NCBI GenBank assembly: GCA_022036555.1
Contig: CM039119.1
Location: forward strand, 7,502,001-7,566,000
Origin: Microstegium vimineum
Lineage: Eukaryota > Streptophyta > Magnoliopsida > Poales > Poaceae
DNA: 64,000 nt
Direction: 5' to 3'
Made by a program: the position numbers and the translations under genes
The notes under the pieces: model-generated
The model's input: the letters and a program-made list of their open reading frames with translations, nothing else
Told to the model about the DNA's origin: nothing
Database searches by the model: none
Shown: piece after piece, positions 11,437-23,221 of the stretch
Position numbering within the stretch: position 1 is the stretch's first letter
Layout: every line of letters starts with the position of its first letter

Positions 11437-14400
11437 ATGCACAGAATATGCACGTAGCACCATTTGCTGCAGGAGGAAGTCATACTAGAAGGCAAAAGTA
11501 GTCTCCCCACGACCGTATGATAAGTTCAAACTCTTTCCAATTCTACATATACACAGCTGTGGGCTTCTGAGACAATCCTAGGAGTCATGATTGCTGAGTA
11601 GCAAAACAATCATCTTTAGCTGCAGTCAGTCTGTGGAAGTCCCTGAAACAACATGCAGAATACCAGATATCAAGGCTTAATCGTCACACAATACCATGTA
11701 ATGGCTTAAGCTTCTCTTACATCTGTATTAGTGCCAGCTGTCATGTGACATCCCTGATTTGCGAGAACAGGCTTGCCTCATCTGAACAAAGGGAGACCAA
11801 TGATCAGGTTTCATGGCCATGGAATCTCAATAGAAAAAAAAAAAGAAACAAAACAAAGGAATGCTTGACACATTGGTTGTATCAGTTTCCCACTTAAAAG
11901 GAAAATTAGTACGAATGGGATTCCCCGTGTCATTTGCTTAAAAAAGGGTGAGCACAAAAGAACCAGGATTGAACAGTATACCTGAGCCCCACCCCATGGT
12001 TCTGATAGTACAGAATCTGAATCTGAATCTGAAAGCAAAAAATAGCACATCAGATGACAAAGAGACAGATTAACACGAGACGGGCTGCAAGGACATACCT
12101 AGTAGACATCTCCTGCTTTCGTGATGATATGGAGAATACTGGGTGATAGCAGGGGGGCGACGCATTGTAGCTGAGATACAATACAAATTAAGAAGAAAAA
12201 TATTACTCTATGCTAACATATGCAATGATGCTTGATGAATGGTGATCACTTAGAAATTGAGATAACCTTGAAGTTAGCGTAGCATATGTATTCCTCTCAT
12301 GTCCTGCATGAGGGTTTCGGCCCATCCAATAAGAATCAATGCCCTGTACTAAGCAAGATTAAAAAAATACGACAAACTCAATGAGTAAATGTTTGATGCC
12401 TATATGGTATAACTTACAAGTGCTGAGAAAGGCCGCTTCTCTCCTGACAGTATGCGGGGATAATTTTGAGTAAGCCTTCCTGCTACTTATAGGGATGAAA
12501 ACATCAGCAATTGGGATTTTAAAGTTAATAACTCAAAATAGTGGTCATAAAGCATCAAATTTCTGCTGAATGCTAGAAAGCTCTATACGTTCACTGTTGC
12601 ATGCATCTTGTATGTCGTAGATGTACATAGCAAAAGTTGTATACAAGACTAATTGCCAAAAGAAGAGGTGCCAGCTGAGATTAGTATTTAGCTAAAAATG
12701 GGACCCTCCAATATTTTGCAATCATTTGCGTATTAGCAACAGATCAGGGCTTCAAAATTAGCTCAGAAAATTAACTACGTCAAAGAAAAATGGAACATAA
12801 ATTCTTCTACCACGTTGCAAAACTAGCTAGTTTGTTGAGTTGAATAACAAATATGACATAAGAAAAATTCACCCAACAATACACCTTGTGCATTTTTAAA
12901 AATAAATGTAACATGTGAATTATTGAGTCCAATGTTGCTTAGCATTTTAATGAAGAGTCATGCACTTTATATATACCCTTAGTCCAAGGTTTTGTTTCAT
13001 CTAGGGGGTAAACAATGTTTATCCCTTGAGTGAAAGGGTTCCAAGGTAGAGATAAACTAAGTTACTGATCTAATTAAAGTACGGACTGCAGATTAACCTC
13101 AAGCAAATTTTTACAGTGTTCAACAGGCCAGAGGAAACTAACCTGAACCTCTATGTTCATGTCTCCAGGGAGCCAACTCCGTCAGAACCTTAACCAAGCC
13201 ATGAGTTGTTGATTTCTTATCCCTTGTGATTGGAACCATCACGGAACTAGAAGGCAATATATGCAGTGAAGACGGCCCAAGTTTTCTTTCACCTAGTGAA
13301 ATAGATGGCATTGTTGAGATAAACCGAGAACGATTAACTGTTCATGAGCAAAAATAACTTTCAAAGATAAACTGAATACATCTTATTCACCATTATTAAG
13401 GTATGCCACCCTTAGCGCATTACAATCAATCTAAAAATGAAAAGGAGGATAACGAGCAATATATGTAGATATATGACTCAGCATGAGACCTGCAATTTCA
13501 GATCACTGGATTACTACAGAAACTAACTAATCACATACCACTATACCAAAAATATTGTGACCAAGAACAGGAAGAAGACAACAGTTATATACTTATATGG
13601 TATATTATGTTTAGAATATTTTGTACACAGATAAACGATATAGTTGACAGAGCAGTGAAGTTTACAACCATAAATTAGGCACATAATCAGAAATGAACCA
13701 GGAGGACGGGGATTCGAAGGTAATTAACTCACTTTTGGCAGTATTTGCTTTATCTTTCTCACTATTACGAAATTTATAATCTTCCATATTCTTCTTGCTC
13801 ATTTGGACAGATTTAGCAAGAGAGACTCTAATATTAACCTGGCACGAAACACTAAAAACGTGAGAATCATGCTGAAAAAAGCCTCCAACTTAGACTAGCT
13901 ATTAAAAGGGACCTTTGAGCCATTCTCAGTCAACTGTTCCCCGTCAAATGATTCAAGACACAATATAGCAGCCTCATGAGTAGTGTAGTGAATGAATGCA
14001 AAGTCATTCCTTTTAGCTGCATGCCTATCACGTGAAAGAGCTACAAGTTCAATCTTTCCATATTTCTTGAAAATCTCTGTCATCTTAGCTTCCTTGATCC
14101 CAAGAATTCGGCACACCTTCCACAAAGACTACTTTCACCTAAATTGTAAGATTGTATCGATCTACTTAGAACTATTTGGGTCGCTGGCCATGGAAAACGC
14201 AATCAAGTATGATGTTCAAATGTGACAGGGCCAATGAAAAAGACTGAACTATTGATATACAGTATCCTAATGTACTTCCAAATCAAATTGTTGCCTAATT
14301 GTTGCTATATGAAGTTTCCAGTCTTATTTGAGCCGAGACACCACAAATGTGTTAATATCTTAAGGAAATGGATGCAAACAAAGTTATAGATCACAAACAG

Positions 14401-14463
14401 TCTATGTGTGCGTCCACCGTCCATGAATATGCGTTGTTCTGCACGTGCATGTGCATGTGTGTG

Positions 14464-14548
14464 TGGCCGTGCGCATGCACACACACACACACACGGATGA
14501 GCACACACACATACACCCACAAAGACAAAGACAAAGACACACACATAC

Positions 14549-14580
<32 letters not shown>
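14464..14580. repeat. Compound (TG)n, (CA)n, (ACAAAG)n and (GA)n microsatellite at a splice donor
   Basis: A run of CA dinucleotides, AAAGAC units and then about 14 GA units ends exactly at the exon 3 donor of the minus-strand RRM gene. There the intron begins GTCTCTCTCT. The same array lies at 42565-42681 in copy B and is two bases longer there. Confidence 0.85.
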
Positions 14581-14583
<3 letters not shown>

Positions 14584-15497
14584 TCTGCATCTGTTTTTCA
14601 TCTGGATCATTCAATGCTTCAGCCCATGCAACTGTAATATTTAAACCCTTGCCAAAAACATCTTTCCTTGAAAGCTTTCTGTATGCTATCTGTGCATCTC
14701 TATAAGTCTCAAGTTCAAGAAATGCAAATCCACGATTACAGCCTGGATTATTAGAGTCACCCAGAAGGGTAACAACATCAATGTTCTCAACTCCAATTTT
14801 CAGTAGTAGTTTCATGATCTGCTTCAAAGAAAAAACAGGTAAGCAAGCAGCCAATTATTTTGGAGATAATATTGAATCAAGCTGTTCACAAGAAAGAAAT
14901 AGTAGCTACAAGTGCAGTTGTGCTCACATCTTCTTTCTTCCATTTCTTATCAATGTTCCCAAGAAAGATTTTATCATTCCCATCCAGAGCTGCAACTCGA
15001 CACTGCTTTCCGCGAATCTAGTAGTACGGGTTCAGAGAACAAGGTAACCATCAATATGGAGAAAGGCAAAAGAAAGGAAAACATGGAGGCAATGAAACAT
15101 AAGCCACTTTTAACTTGGCTAGTAGACACAACTGTACTATCACGAAGTCCCAATGGCTTTTCATACAAGCAACAGTCACAAAAATATGCATGCATAGATT
15201 CTAACAAAGCAAAATATGTATGGCACACAAAGTAAAATTCCTAATTAATGTCTGCCTCATTTGCAATGCATTTGCTACAGAAATCAGACATTATTGTACA
15301 TCTTAATACATAATGTTCAATAAGATAATGCTAGGTATGTTAGACATGATTAACCTTTACCAGATCAATGGTACTATTCCAAGGAAGGTTAGATCTGTAA
15401 AACAAATACAGAATGAACCAAGCACCCAATGTGGCCACAACATTCTGTAACTGACAAGTATCGGCACCATATGTTCATATAACCATATCAGGCATCC

Positions 15498-15572
15498 GGC
15501 ATGGCAACATATCTTTTTTTAGAGAACGTGCAGTCCCACACGTGTTTCATTAAGAAGGCATGGCAATATATC
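15498..15572. mobile_element. 43 bp insertion with 16 bp target duplication, LINE-tail-like
   Basis: GGCATGGCAACATATC (15498-15513) and GGCATGGCAATATATC (15557-15572) flank a 43 bp insert that starts with a T run. On the minus strand it ends in poly(A) after an ACACGTGTGG...GCACGTTCTC segment. A long target duplication with a poly(A) tail fits a severely 5'-truncated LINE. It lies in intron 1 of the RRM gene and is also present in copy B (43599-43673), so it predates the duplication. Confidence 0.65.
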
Positions 15573-16819
15573 TAGGAGTATTGTATGCACCTAAGGTCTG
15601 CACATACCACAAATTTCACAAAGTGGCTGCCCTTTCCAAGGACCATCTGCTCAATCATGGCAAAGGTGCACTGCATAACAAAGTATTCAAGCATACCAAA
15701 CAAATATAGAAGGTTGTGCCAGGAGATGTGATCAGTAGATTAAGATAAAGTCAGAATAGTTCACTAGCTATGTTGGCTCATCAACTGGAACAGCATGACT
15801 TGGTAAAATAATTTTGGCATCATGCATATAAGTCAGTTATAAATTTGTAAGTGAAAACTAAATTCAAAAGGTGGGAAAACACGATCTTGCGATTTATTGT
15901 GATATCTGGTTTCCACCAATGTAAGCACATAAGGAACATGAGTTGATCCATGGCAAGTGCAGCGATGAATTCATTAGTGTTATGCTCTTATGTAACTAGC
16001 ACCGTGCAGCTTGCCCAAAACCCTGCAAGTGTGTCATGCAGTAGTATTTCAAACAAAATGTTCAGGTGGGCATCTTGTCTCCTTTTGATCGTCAAACAAA
16101 AAGTAATCAATTTAGCCATGTGGGTCAAGCACAACCTTAACATTTCTGAACTGTGCAATGGCCTTCCTTGCCTGCGCGGACTTATGGTAGCGCACAAAGC
16201 AGTAGCCCTTGTTCTTCTTCGTCGTTGCATCCATGATCATTCGAACCTCAGTGATCTCCCCGGCCACCGAAAGCGCCGCCCTCACGTCCTCCTCCTTTGC
16301 ATCCCTACTGAGCCCACCGACAAACACCTCGGTCATCCTCCTTCTCTGCCGCTCCAACATTCCCACCGCAGCTCTGTCCTCACCCCTGCTCCCCAATTTC
16401 TTCTCCACCTCATGCTCACCACCAATATCCATTGCCGGCCCACTGGCTAGTAGTGTTCCTCCCACCACCGTCCCCTTACCCAATTGTGCCTCACACACAG
16501 CCGTCCCCTTACCCAATTGTGTTTCACACACAGCAATGGGGGGTTTGCAGCTGACGGCCGGCTTCTCAATTGTGTTTCCCCCAAAACAACTCTGCTCCTT
16601 CTGCACCACTTCATCCGCGGCAGCATTTCGAGAGGAGTTGTCCGGCTCGTGTCCCTTCCCAGGCTGTAACGCTCCGGGGGCAGCAGCTAAGGCCGACTCC
16701 GCCGCAGCCTTCCGGGCCGCGATCGTGCCTTTGGGGACCCTTCTTATGATCGTCCGCACCTTTCGTGTGGTCTTCCGTGGCTTTGTTGCGGGAGCCGGTT
16801 CCGCGGCCGCTTCGGTCGG

Positions 16820-17140
16820 AGGCGGTGCGGAGGCTTTCTCGTCCACAGCGGAAGGAGGCGGTGGCGGCGGCGAAGAGGGGTTTTCCGCGGGCGGAGGTGG
16901 CGGCGGCGGCGGCGAAGGGGGTTTTTTCCGCGGGTGGAGGTGGTGGCGGCGGCGAATAGGGGTTTTCTGCGGGTGCAGGTGGAGGTGGCGGCGGCGGCGA
17001 AGGGGTTTTTTCCGCGGGTGGAGGTGGCGGCGGCGGAGAAGAGGGTTTTTTCCGCGAGTGGAGGTGGTGGCGGAGGCGAAGAGGGTTTTCCCGCGGGTGG
17101 CGGCGGCGGCGGCGAGGGTTTTGGGCCGAAAACAGAGGCG
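16820..17140 (-). repeat. Proline-codon tandem repeats in RRM exon 1
   Basis: Imperfect repeats of a GCGG...GGCGGCGGCGG unit encode, in one minus-strand frame, PPPPPPAEN(P/Y)S-type extensin-like repeats. The frames interchange because unit lengths vary in the G runs. Copy B (about 44955-45280) has a different number and order of units. The stretch is prone to replication slippage and to assembly error. Confidence 0.8.
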
Positions 17141-17143
17141 ACT

Positions 17144-18763
17144 TGAAAGGATCAAGATGCCCAAGAGGGGGGGGGTGAATTGGGCTCTTTTTAATTTCTA
17201 AACAAGAATTAAACCTATAAAGAACCAATTAACCCCCTAGTGCCTACCGCTTGTGTGTCCTAGCTAGAAAGCGGTAACAAAGCAAAGGAAAGCGAAAACT
17301 TCCTACACAATTCTAGTATGAATTGAAAGACAAGTGCGGAAAGTAATGCGGGAATAAAGAGCTAAGAAAAGAGATGCTTGACACGGCGATGTTTTGCCGA
17401 GGTATCGAGGAGTCGACACTCCCCCCTAGTCCTCGTTGGAGCACCTCGCAAGGTATAGCTCCCCCTCAATCCCGCGCAAGGGATGAGTGCTCTCTACGGG
17501 CTGATTCTTCGCCACTCCGGCTCGGTGAATCGCCCACAACCGATCACACACGTCGATGGAGAAGGGCCGCCGACAATCTTCCAGCGATCACCTTCCCCCC
17601 GAACACCACCGGACCGTCTAGGTGATGTCGATCACCAAGAGTAACAAGCCTCGATCTTTGCTTGACTCACTCAAGCTTCACAACTAGAGGATGCACACTT
17701 GAACTCTTGGATGAACTAGAGAGAGGATGGATGGATTTGCGAATCACTCTCTCTCTCTAGGGCTCTTGCTCTCTTCCCAACCTTCTCAACGAACTCAGTA
17801 ACTCAAATGAGCAAAGGCTTAGTGGGAGAGAAGTGGGAGGGGCTATAAATAGACCCTCTGAAAACTGCCTCGGGCTGGCATTTTAAGTTGGCGACGGACG
17901 CTCCGTCGACTAGGCGACGGACGGTCCGTCGCATGCCCAACGGCTAGTTTCTGTTCATAATTGAGGCGACGGACGCTCCGACGCCTAGGCGACGGACGGT
18001 CCGACGCCTCTGTCTAACGGCTAGTTCTGACACACTGTTCCCAGCGACGGACGCTCCGTCACTGGGCGACGGACGCTCAGCCACAGCGTCCGACGCTGAA
18101 AACTGGCTAGGGTTTGAAAACACCCTCTCTGGAAGGCCGACGGACGCTCTTAGCAGCGTCCGACGCCTGGCCGACGGACAGCGTCCGACGCATCCTGAAA
18201 AACTTAGCCAGAAAACAACCTCTCTGGAAGGCCGACGGACGCTGTGGACTCAACCACCCAGCGTCCGGCGCCTTTGTCCGACGCTTCGGACAGCATCCGG
18301 CGCCCCTGCCAGGAGCGTCCGTCGCCCAGAAGATGATTTTGACAACTCCGTTTTTCGTCGCGATGAAAATGGAAGTTGTTCTAGGCTATCTTACGGTCAC
18401 CATGGGCTTGCTTAGAGCTAAGGAAGTCAAGTGTGCACCACATCTAAACAAGAAGCTTTCCTAAGTCAAGCTACTAGTCTCAACCCCTCTTAATAGTACG
18501 GTCAAAGGTAAAAAGAGAATCCCTATCTAATTCTAAGTGCCCTTCATCTCCTTATGGCACTTAGCCTATCATTCTAGGGTCTTCATCATGTCTCCTTAAC
18601 AACCGAAACGATATCCAACTTGGGAGCTAAGTGATGACCTTTAGAGCCCATTTTCCTTGATCACCATGGCTAGGCTACGCATCACCTCTGTAAAACACAC
18701 GTTAGCCATAATAATCTAAAATTGTCGTTAATCACCGAAACCAACTAGGGCCATGATTCTTCA
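17144..18763. mobile_element. Solo LTR, 1620 bp, inside RRM copy A exon 1
   Basis: It starts TGAAAGGATCAAG and ends CATGATTCTTCA (TG...CA with TGAA/TTCA inverted ends). It is flanked by the 5 bp direct repeat CGACT at 17139-17143 and 18764-18768. Copy B has the empty site with a single CGACT at 45297-45301. No gag, pol, primer-binding site or second LTR is present, so it is a solo LTR left by unequal recombination. Positions 17890-18320 carry many GACGGACGCTCCGTCG-like GC palindromes. Confidence 0.93.
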
Positions 18764-19048
18764 CGACTCCTCGGCGTGGTCCGCCTGGGGCAGCGGGGTG
18801 GGGGCTGGGACCGCTATGAGACCGAGTGGGGGAGGAGGAAGAGGGATGGTGGCCTTGGGCGGAGTCCGCATGACCCGGCGCTTCTTCGGGGGCACCAGCG
18901 CCGACGGCAGCGGTAGCTCCGGCGACCAGAGCGGCGGCGTGACTCGGTTGCTCGGGGATGCAGGTGGCGGGGGCATGATGGAGGCGGTCGGTGGCGTGGG
19001 ACGCCGGCGTACATGAGTAGTAGTAGTACTAGTAGCAAGTCGCTGCAT

Positions 19049-19859
19049 GACGAATCGCTCGCGGGCGGCGAAGTGGAGAACTGTCTGCCGTACGGATTGT
19101 CACTTTGAAAGAGAAGAGGATGTCTTCGGTGGAGTCCACCCCACTTTACTCGTGGTTGTCCTGGGTAGATGTTGGAATTGAAGGATGTTTGATATAATTT
19201 GATTCGATTTGAGAGTGAATTCTCAAAGAATGTTTGAAGGAACATGTTCATCCTTTCTGAATGTCACATTGGATATTTGATATTAATTTAAAAATATTAA
19301 ATATAGATTGATTCAAATATTAATTATATAGATTGCGGCTAATTTACGACACAAATCAATTAATCCTAATTAATTCATATTTTTTGACAATATAGTGCTA
19401 CGGTAACCATGTGCTAATAAAAAATTAATTAAAATTGATTATTTAGTTTTGTAATTAGCTCATATTTTGATATTTTAATTAATATCTAAATTTCTAATGT
19501 GACACTTTCTGACATTAATTCTTGTACCCAAATACCCCTTACGTACTTACCTCTTTCCTTCATTTTTTGACAAGTTCCTCTTTTCTTCAGTGATGACTCG
19601 TGAAACTACCACCCTTGTACTGGATTTTATATTATTTTAATAGAGCATCTATACGCAAAGCATTACTCTTTTCTACGGTGCACAACCTACTTTCCATAAT
19701 ACGCATCTTATTTATGTTGTCGGGTGGAGTTTTGGAGTCATTGTTTACCGACTCTTCTCTATACGATATGATATGATTTGATTTGAACGTGAATTCTGGA
19801 GAGCACGACGACTTACAAACGTAGTACTCAAACCTTCTTTTAAAAAAAACTTAGTACTC
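19049..19859. other. 5' flank of RRM copy A
   Basis: AT-rich non-coding DNA, probably the promoter region of the RRM gene. It is nearly the same as 45581-46517 in copy B apart from the MITE there. A short stretch at 19600-19770 (GTGAAACTACCACCCTTGTA...) recurs at 46130-46420 and again at 47765-47950. Confidence 0.5.
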
Positions 19860-20499
19860 CACTAGTAGAAAAATTGTTTTTACTAGCACTCCAAAAAACA
19901 GCACAATCGGTTTCAGTTATCAGCTGCAAAAAACGGTTCCGAACGGCTCCGAACCGCCTGTAGAAATCGATTTCTACAGGCGGTTTACTTAAGAAATCCG
20001 CCCATTTCTACAGGCGGTTGTCTTAAAGAACCGCCAGTAGAAATCGATTTCTCCAGGGTTCGTTAGAAAACCGCCACTAGAAATCGACCTCGGATTTTTT
20101 CCACTGATTTTTTTTTATTTTTGTAAACGACTTCGGATGGAAAAACTTTCTACATGAAAGTTGTAGATCTCGAAAAGTTATGAAACTTTGTAGTTGACAA
20201 CTTTTTCATTTGAATTCATCTTGTCATCTAAAAATACGTTCTAATGTATCAAATTTGAAATTCAAAATTTTGTGAACGACCTCGGATAGAAAAACTTGCT
20301 ACATGAAAGTTGTAGATCTCAAAAAGTTATGAAACTTTTTAGTTGGCAACTTTTTTATTTGAAATTATCTTGTCATCGAAAAATACGTTCTAATGTATCA
20401 AATTTGAAATTTAAATTTTTGTAAACGACTCGGATGGAAAAACTTTTTACATGAAAGTTGTAGATCTCGAAAAGTTATGAAACTTTGTAGTTGACAACT
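19860..20499. mobile_element. 5' part of a non-autonomous CACTA element
   Basis: It begins CACTAGTAGAAAAATTG after CTC. Subterminal hairpins follow (TAGAAATCGATTTCTA, CAGGCGGTT/AACCGCC), then two to three 120-130 bp tandem units containing GTAAACGAC...GGATGGAAAAACTT and GTTGTAGATCTCGAAAAG. The match to the complete element in copy B stops at 20499, inside a repeat unit, so this copy is truncated at the duplication breakpoint. Confidence 0.85.
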
Positions 20500-20665
20500 C
20501 AAGTGCCACGGTTAATGTGGTTTATGCGTTTATAACCGACACGGTTAATAAAACTCAAGTGCTATGTAAAATAAATTATGTAGTAGTGCTAGCTGTCAGA
20601 TTCACTCGCTCTAAGCCCACTCCACCTGTGCTCTCAACGGCCTAGTCCACTGGTGCTCTCATTCG
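20500..20665. other. Unassigned, CACTA-like tail
   Basis: It contains two AACTCAAGTGC repeats and ends near a GTAGTAGTG that could be the terminus of another CACTA element. This cannot be confirmed without the matching end. Confidence 0.3.
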
Positions 20666-21021
20666 GCCCATACCATCCGTAGACAGCCCAGCTTAGCTAT
20701 CACGGCCCACACCAGCCGTATACAGCCCACTCCACTCCACTCCAGTTGATACTAGGTGGGAAAAAACCCAAAAATTACTTGCCACATGTAATATTCGAAC
20801 GCCTGACCTCCAGGGTGCAAATACCACAAACCAACCAATAGAAGCCCATACCAGTCGTAGACAGCCCAGCTTAGCTATCACGGCCCACACGAGTCGTATA
20901 CAACCTACTCCACTCCACTTCACTCCTGTCGATACCAGGTGGGAAAAAACCCAAAAATTACTTGCCACATGTAGGATTCAAACGCCTGACCTCCAAGGTG
21001 CATATACCACATATCAACCAC
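20666..21021. repeat. 178 bp tandem duplication with tRNA-like B-box motif
   Basis: Two units (20666-20843 and 20844-about 21021) share GTAGACAGCCCAGCTTAGCTATCACGG, a (CCACT)n run and AGGTGGGAAAAAACCC. On the minus strand each unit carries GGAGGTCAGGCGTTCGAA in unit 1 or GTTTGAA in unit 2, which resembles a Pol III B box followed by non-tRNA sequence. No complete tRNA fold is visible. Confidence 0.75.
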
Positions 21022-22620
21022 CACACTATAGAAGCTTACATGATAAATGATAAATTTTTATTTATTTATCGTTTCTAAAACCTTTAAACTTTTTGCATGG
21101 CAATACTTTTAAGATTAGCAAGACAACATTGTTTGCCACTCCCGTACTTCCGTTATTTTAATCAACTAAGTTGGTTTTTCACTTTATTTGATGCATGTAT
21201 ACTAATTTTTTTATATAAATATTGTTTACTCTCTTCTTAAAAAAGTGCTACTGGTTCACCTTTAATATATATCACTGCACTATATATGATTTCAATATAA
21301 ATATGGTACATAAGTATAAAGATATTATTAGGTATAGATTAATTTTGTCATCGTATAGTATCCCCTCATTTTTTTATTAGATTCTAATTCTAATCCAAAT
21401 CTAAATAGAAAAGAACATTTATTTAGCTTAGAAAATAGAAATACAATGAGTTGAATAAATATGAAATATGAATAAATATGCAATACTCCCATGTATTTTA
21501 AATATGAATAAAAATGCAATACTCCTATGTATTTTAAATTAATGTTTAGTTTTTTCTTCCGTTACAACGCACGACCATGTTTGTTAGTATATTATAAAAA
21601 AGAGAAATTTAGACCGGTAAGACAACAGTTCCTCTAAAGAACCAGACAACCAAATAACAAGCTAAGAGTAACTAAAAACAGACAGTGCGATTGGTTGCAT
21701 TGGAACCTGATCAACTCGCACCGCCTCACCGCAACACGAAACCACAGCACCAACTACCACTTTTCACTGAAAATCTAAACCACTGTACAACCATTATATG
21801 GCTCCACAAGCACCATACCACCACTAGCCGATTGCCACATTGAAACAGCATCATCTCAAAGACCATTGCCCTAACTTGTGTCATGGAGGAAAAAAAAGGA
21901 CACGATTGCATTGTGGCTATTGTCAAGGGGTGGCTTTGCTCAAATATGTCATTGCCAACCACGAACATGTTTTTTTTCACAAATCCCACATTGATACCGT
22001 TGAAATTCCTCCGTCGCTCTTTAAGTTCTGCTTTAATACAGTTTCACGCAACAGAATTGTAAGATAAGCTGAATGCGTGATGGTAAACTCAAAAATTTTC
22101 AGATGTGGGACCCTCGAGCAAGCATCGCCTACAAATTAAAGGGGCAAACAAGACACAAAGGTGGAGTCATATGTTTCGTGTTGCTCGTGTCAGAGGGGCG
22201 AGAGGGTGCAAGAAGTTCGATGTGACCTGCCCCGCCACGTACACTATGTTGTTCACCTTAAATGTCCTATCATGGATTAATGTCCGTGCAAATTAAAGAA
22301 TGTGCATTTCCTCTCTGCTTTTGATCTCCAAACAAAATTAAGTACTTGGGTAATTCAATACTAAAGAATGGTAAACTTTGGTAATTTGAATGTCATCGGT
22401 TTCCATAACAAGGGAAATTTAGAACACGCCAACTCCAGATGCCACGATGCCACGGTGAAATGAGATGGAAACTCAACTCCCACTGAGAAAGAAAAAAAGT
22501 TTCATGGGCGGGTTGGGCAGGCGAGGCCGCCGCGGGCGCGCTCCTCCGCCGCGAGCGCAGGCGAGTGCGAACACATAGTTGATATATGCCCATGATGTTC
22601 AGTTTTGTGATGGGTGATTG
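21022..22620. other. Intergenic, no gene seen
   Basis: Strongly AT-rich to 21600, then mixed composition. Several short ORFs show no family resemblance and no splice pattern. No complete transposon ends were recognised. Confidence 0.4.
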
Positions 22621-23221
22621 ATCAACACTTGGGTGTTTCAGTTTGAGCGGTTATTACTAATCCTTTGCGAAAGCAAATGTGTACCTGTTTATCGGCTTGT
22701 GGTGTGTAGGTACTATGCCTAATGACAGTGGTCAATGGCGTGGAGAAGGTCGAGTAGAGGCTTGCCATTTCGATGGACTGAGAGTGGTGAATGGCGGAAG
22801 CGGGGCTCGGACTGAGGGACCATGGACGCCGGCGCACTAGCTGTGGTGGCTAGTGTCTGGCATCGGCGAGTGCGAGAAGACATGGAGGTAGACCGAGTCA
22901 AAACGGCGGACGAGCGAGTCTTGCGGAGGCTCAGTGGACTCGGAGTCCGACCGGGCGAGGACAAAGTGGCTCGAGTCGAGCGGTTTGGTGGTTTGGGCCT
23001 CAAAACCATCGGAGGACGGTTTCCGAGTTTGGGCCTCAAAACTCGGGGTTCGGTAGTTGAATCGAAAGCTACCGGTGACGGGTTTTGCGGGTTTGGACCT
23101 CAAAATCCAGGTGGAGCTTCCGAGGAAGCGGGGATGACACGTGGCGGAATCCTGGAGGTTGCGTTGAGCCGACGGCAACTCCTGGCAAGAAGCGGGACCG
23201 TCCATTAAAAATGCGGGAGAA
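22621..23221 (-). other. GC-rich segment with repeated FEAQT-like frame
   Basis: The minus frame at 22837-23205 contains imperfect repeats such as SFEAQTRKP and GFEAQTTKP, produced by three GTTTGGGCCTCAAAAC-type units between 22980 and 23110. Similar low-complexity frames are scattered in grass genomes. No conserved domain is visible, so this is probably repeat debris. Confidence 0.35.

Larger units (their letters stand above)
11626..19048 (-). pseudogene. Three-RRM RNA-binding protein, copy A, exon 1 split by an LTR
   Basis: Same 11-exon structure as copy B. Exon 1 is 16136..17143 plus 18769..19048, interrupted by the solo LTR at 17144..18763. Exon 2 is 14928..15017, exon 3 14582..14818, exon 4 up to 14138 (or 14092 with the internal acceptor) down to 13913, exon 5 13733..13838, later exons down to a TGA at 11626. 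RRM1 has RNP2 VFVGGL and RNP1 KGYCFVRY, RRM2 has NRGFAFLELE, RRM3 has NDFAFIHYTT. The N-terminal ORF starting at 19048 is also in a different frame from the rest, because A has one more G than B in a GGGGG run near 18795. An ATG at 17164, inside the LTR, opens the RRM frame, so a chimeric shortened protein is possible. Expression is unknown. Confidence 0.8.
11437..20499. repeat. Segmental duplication, copy A
   Basis: It matches 39538-47145 in the same orientation, base for base over long runs, with an offset of 28,101 then 28,099 bp. The left edge is at ATGCACAGAATATG. The right edge is inside a CACTA element, after GTAGTTGACAACT. Differences seen: a 1620 bp solo LTR only in A, a roughly 125 bp MITE only in B, length changes in poly(A), (GA)n and proline-codon repeats, and scattered substitutions. 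Both copies carry the whole RRM gene and its 5' flank. Confidence 0.95.

Noticed and set aside
14305..14610. Serine/leucine and cysteine/valine-rich ORFs around the CA/GA repeats
   Set aside because: They are translations of microsatellites inside an intron.
16209..17201. Plus-strand glycine-rich ORFs opposite RRM exon 1 (also 44310-45113)
   Set aside because: They mirror the proline-codon repeats on the minus strand; no motif of a glycine-rich protein beyond composition.
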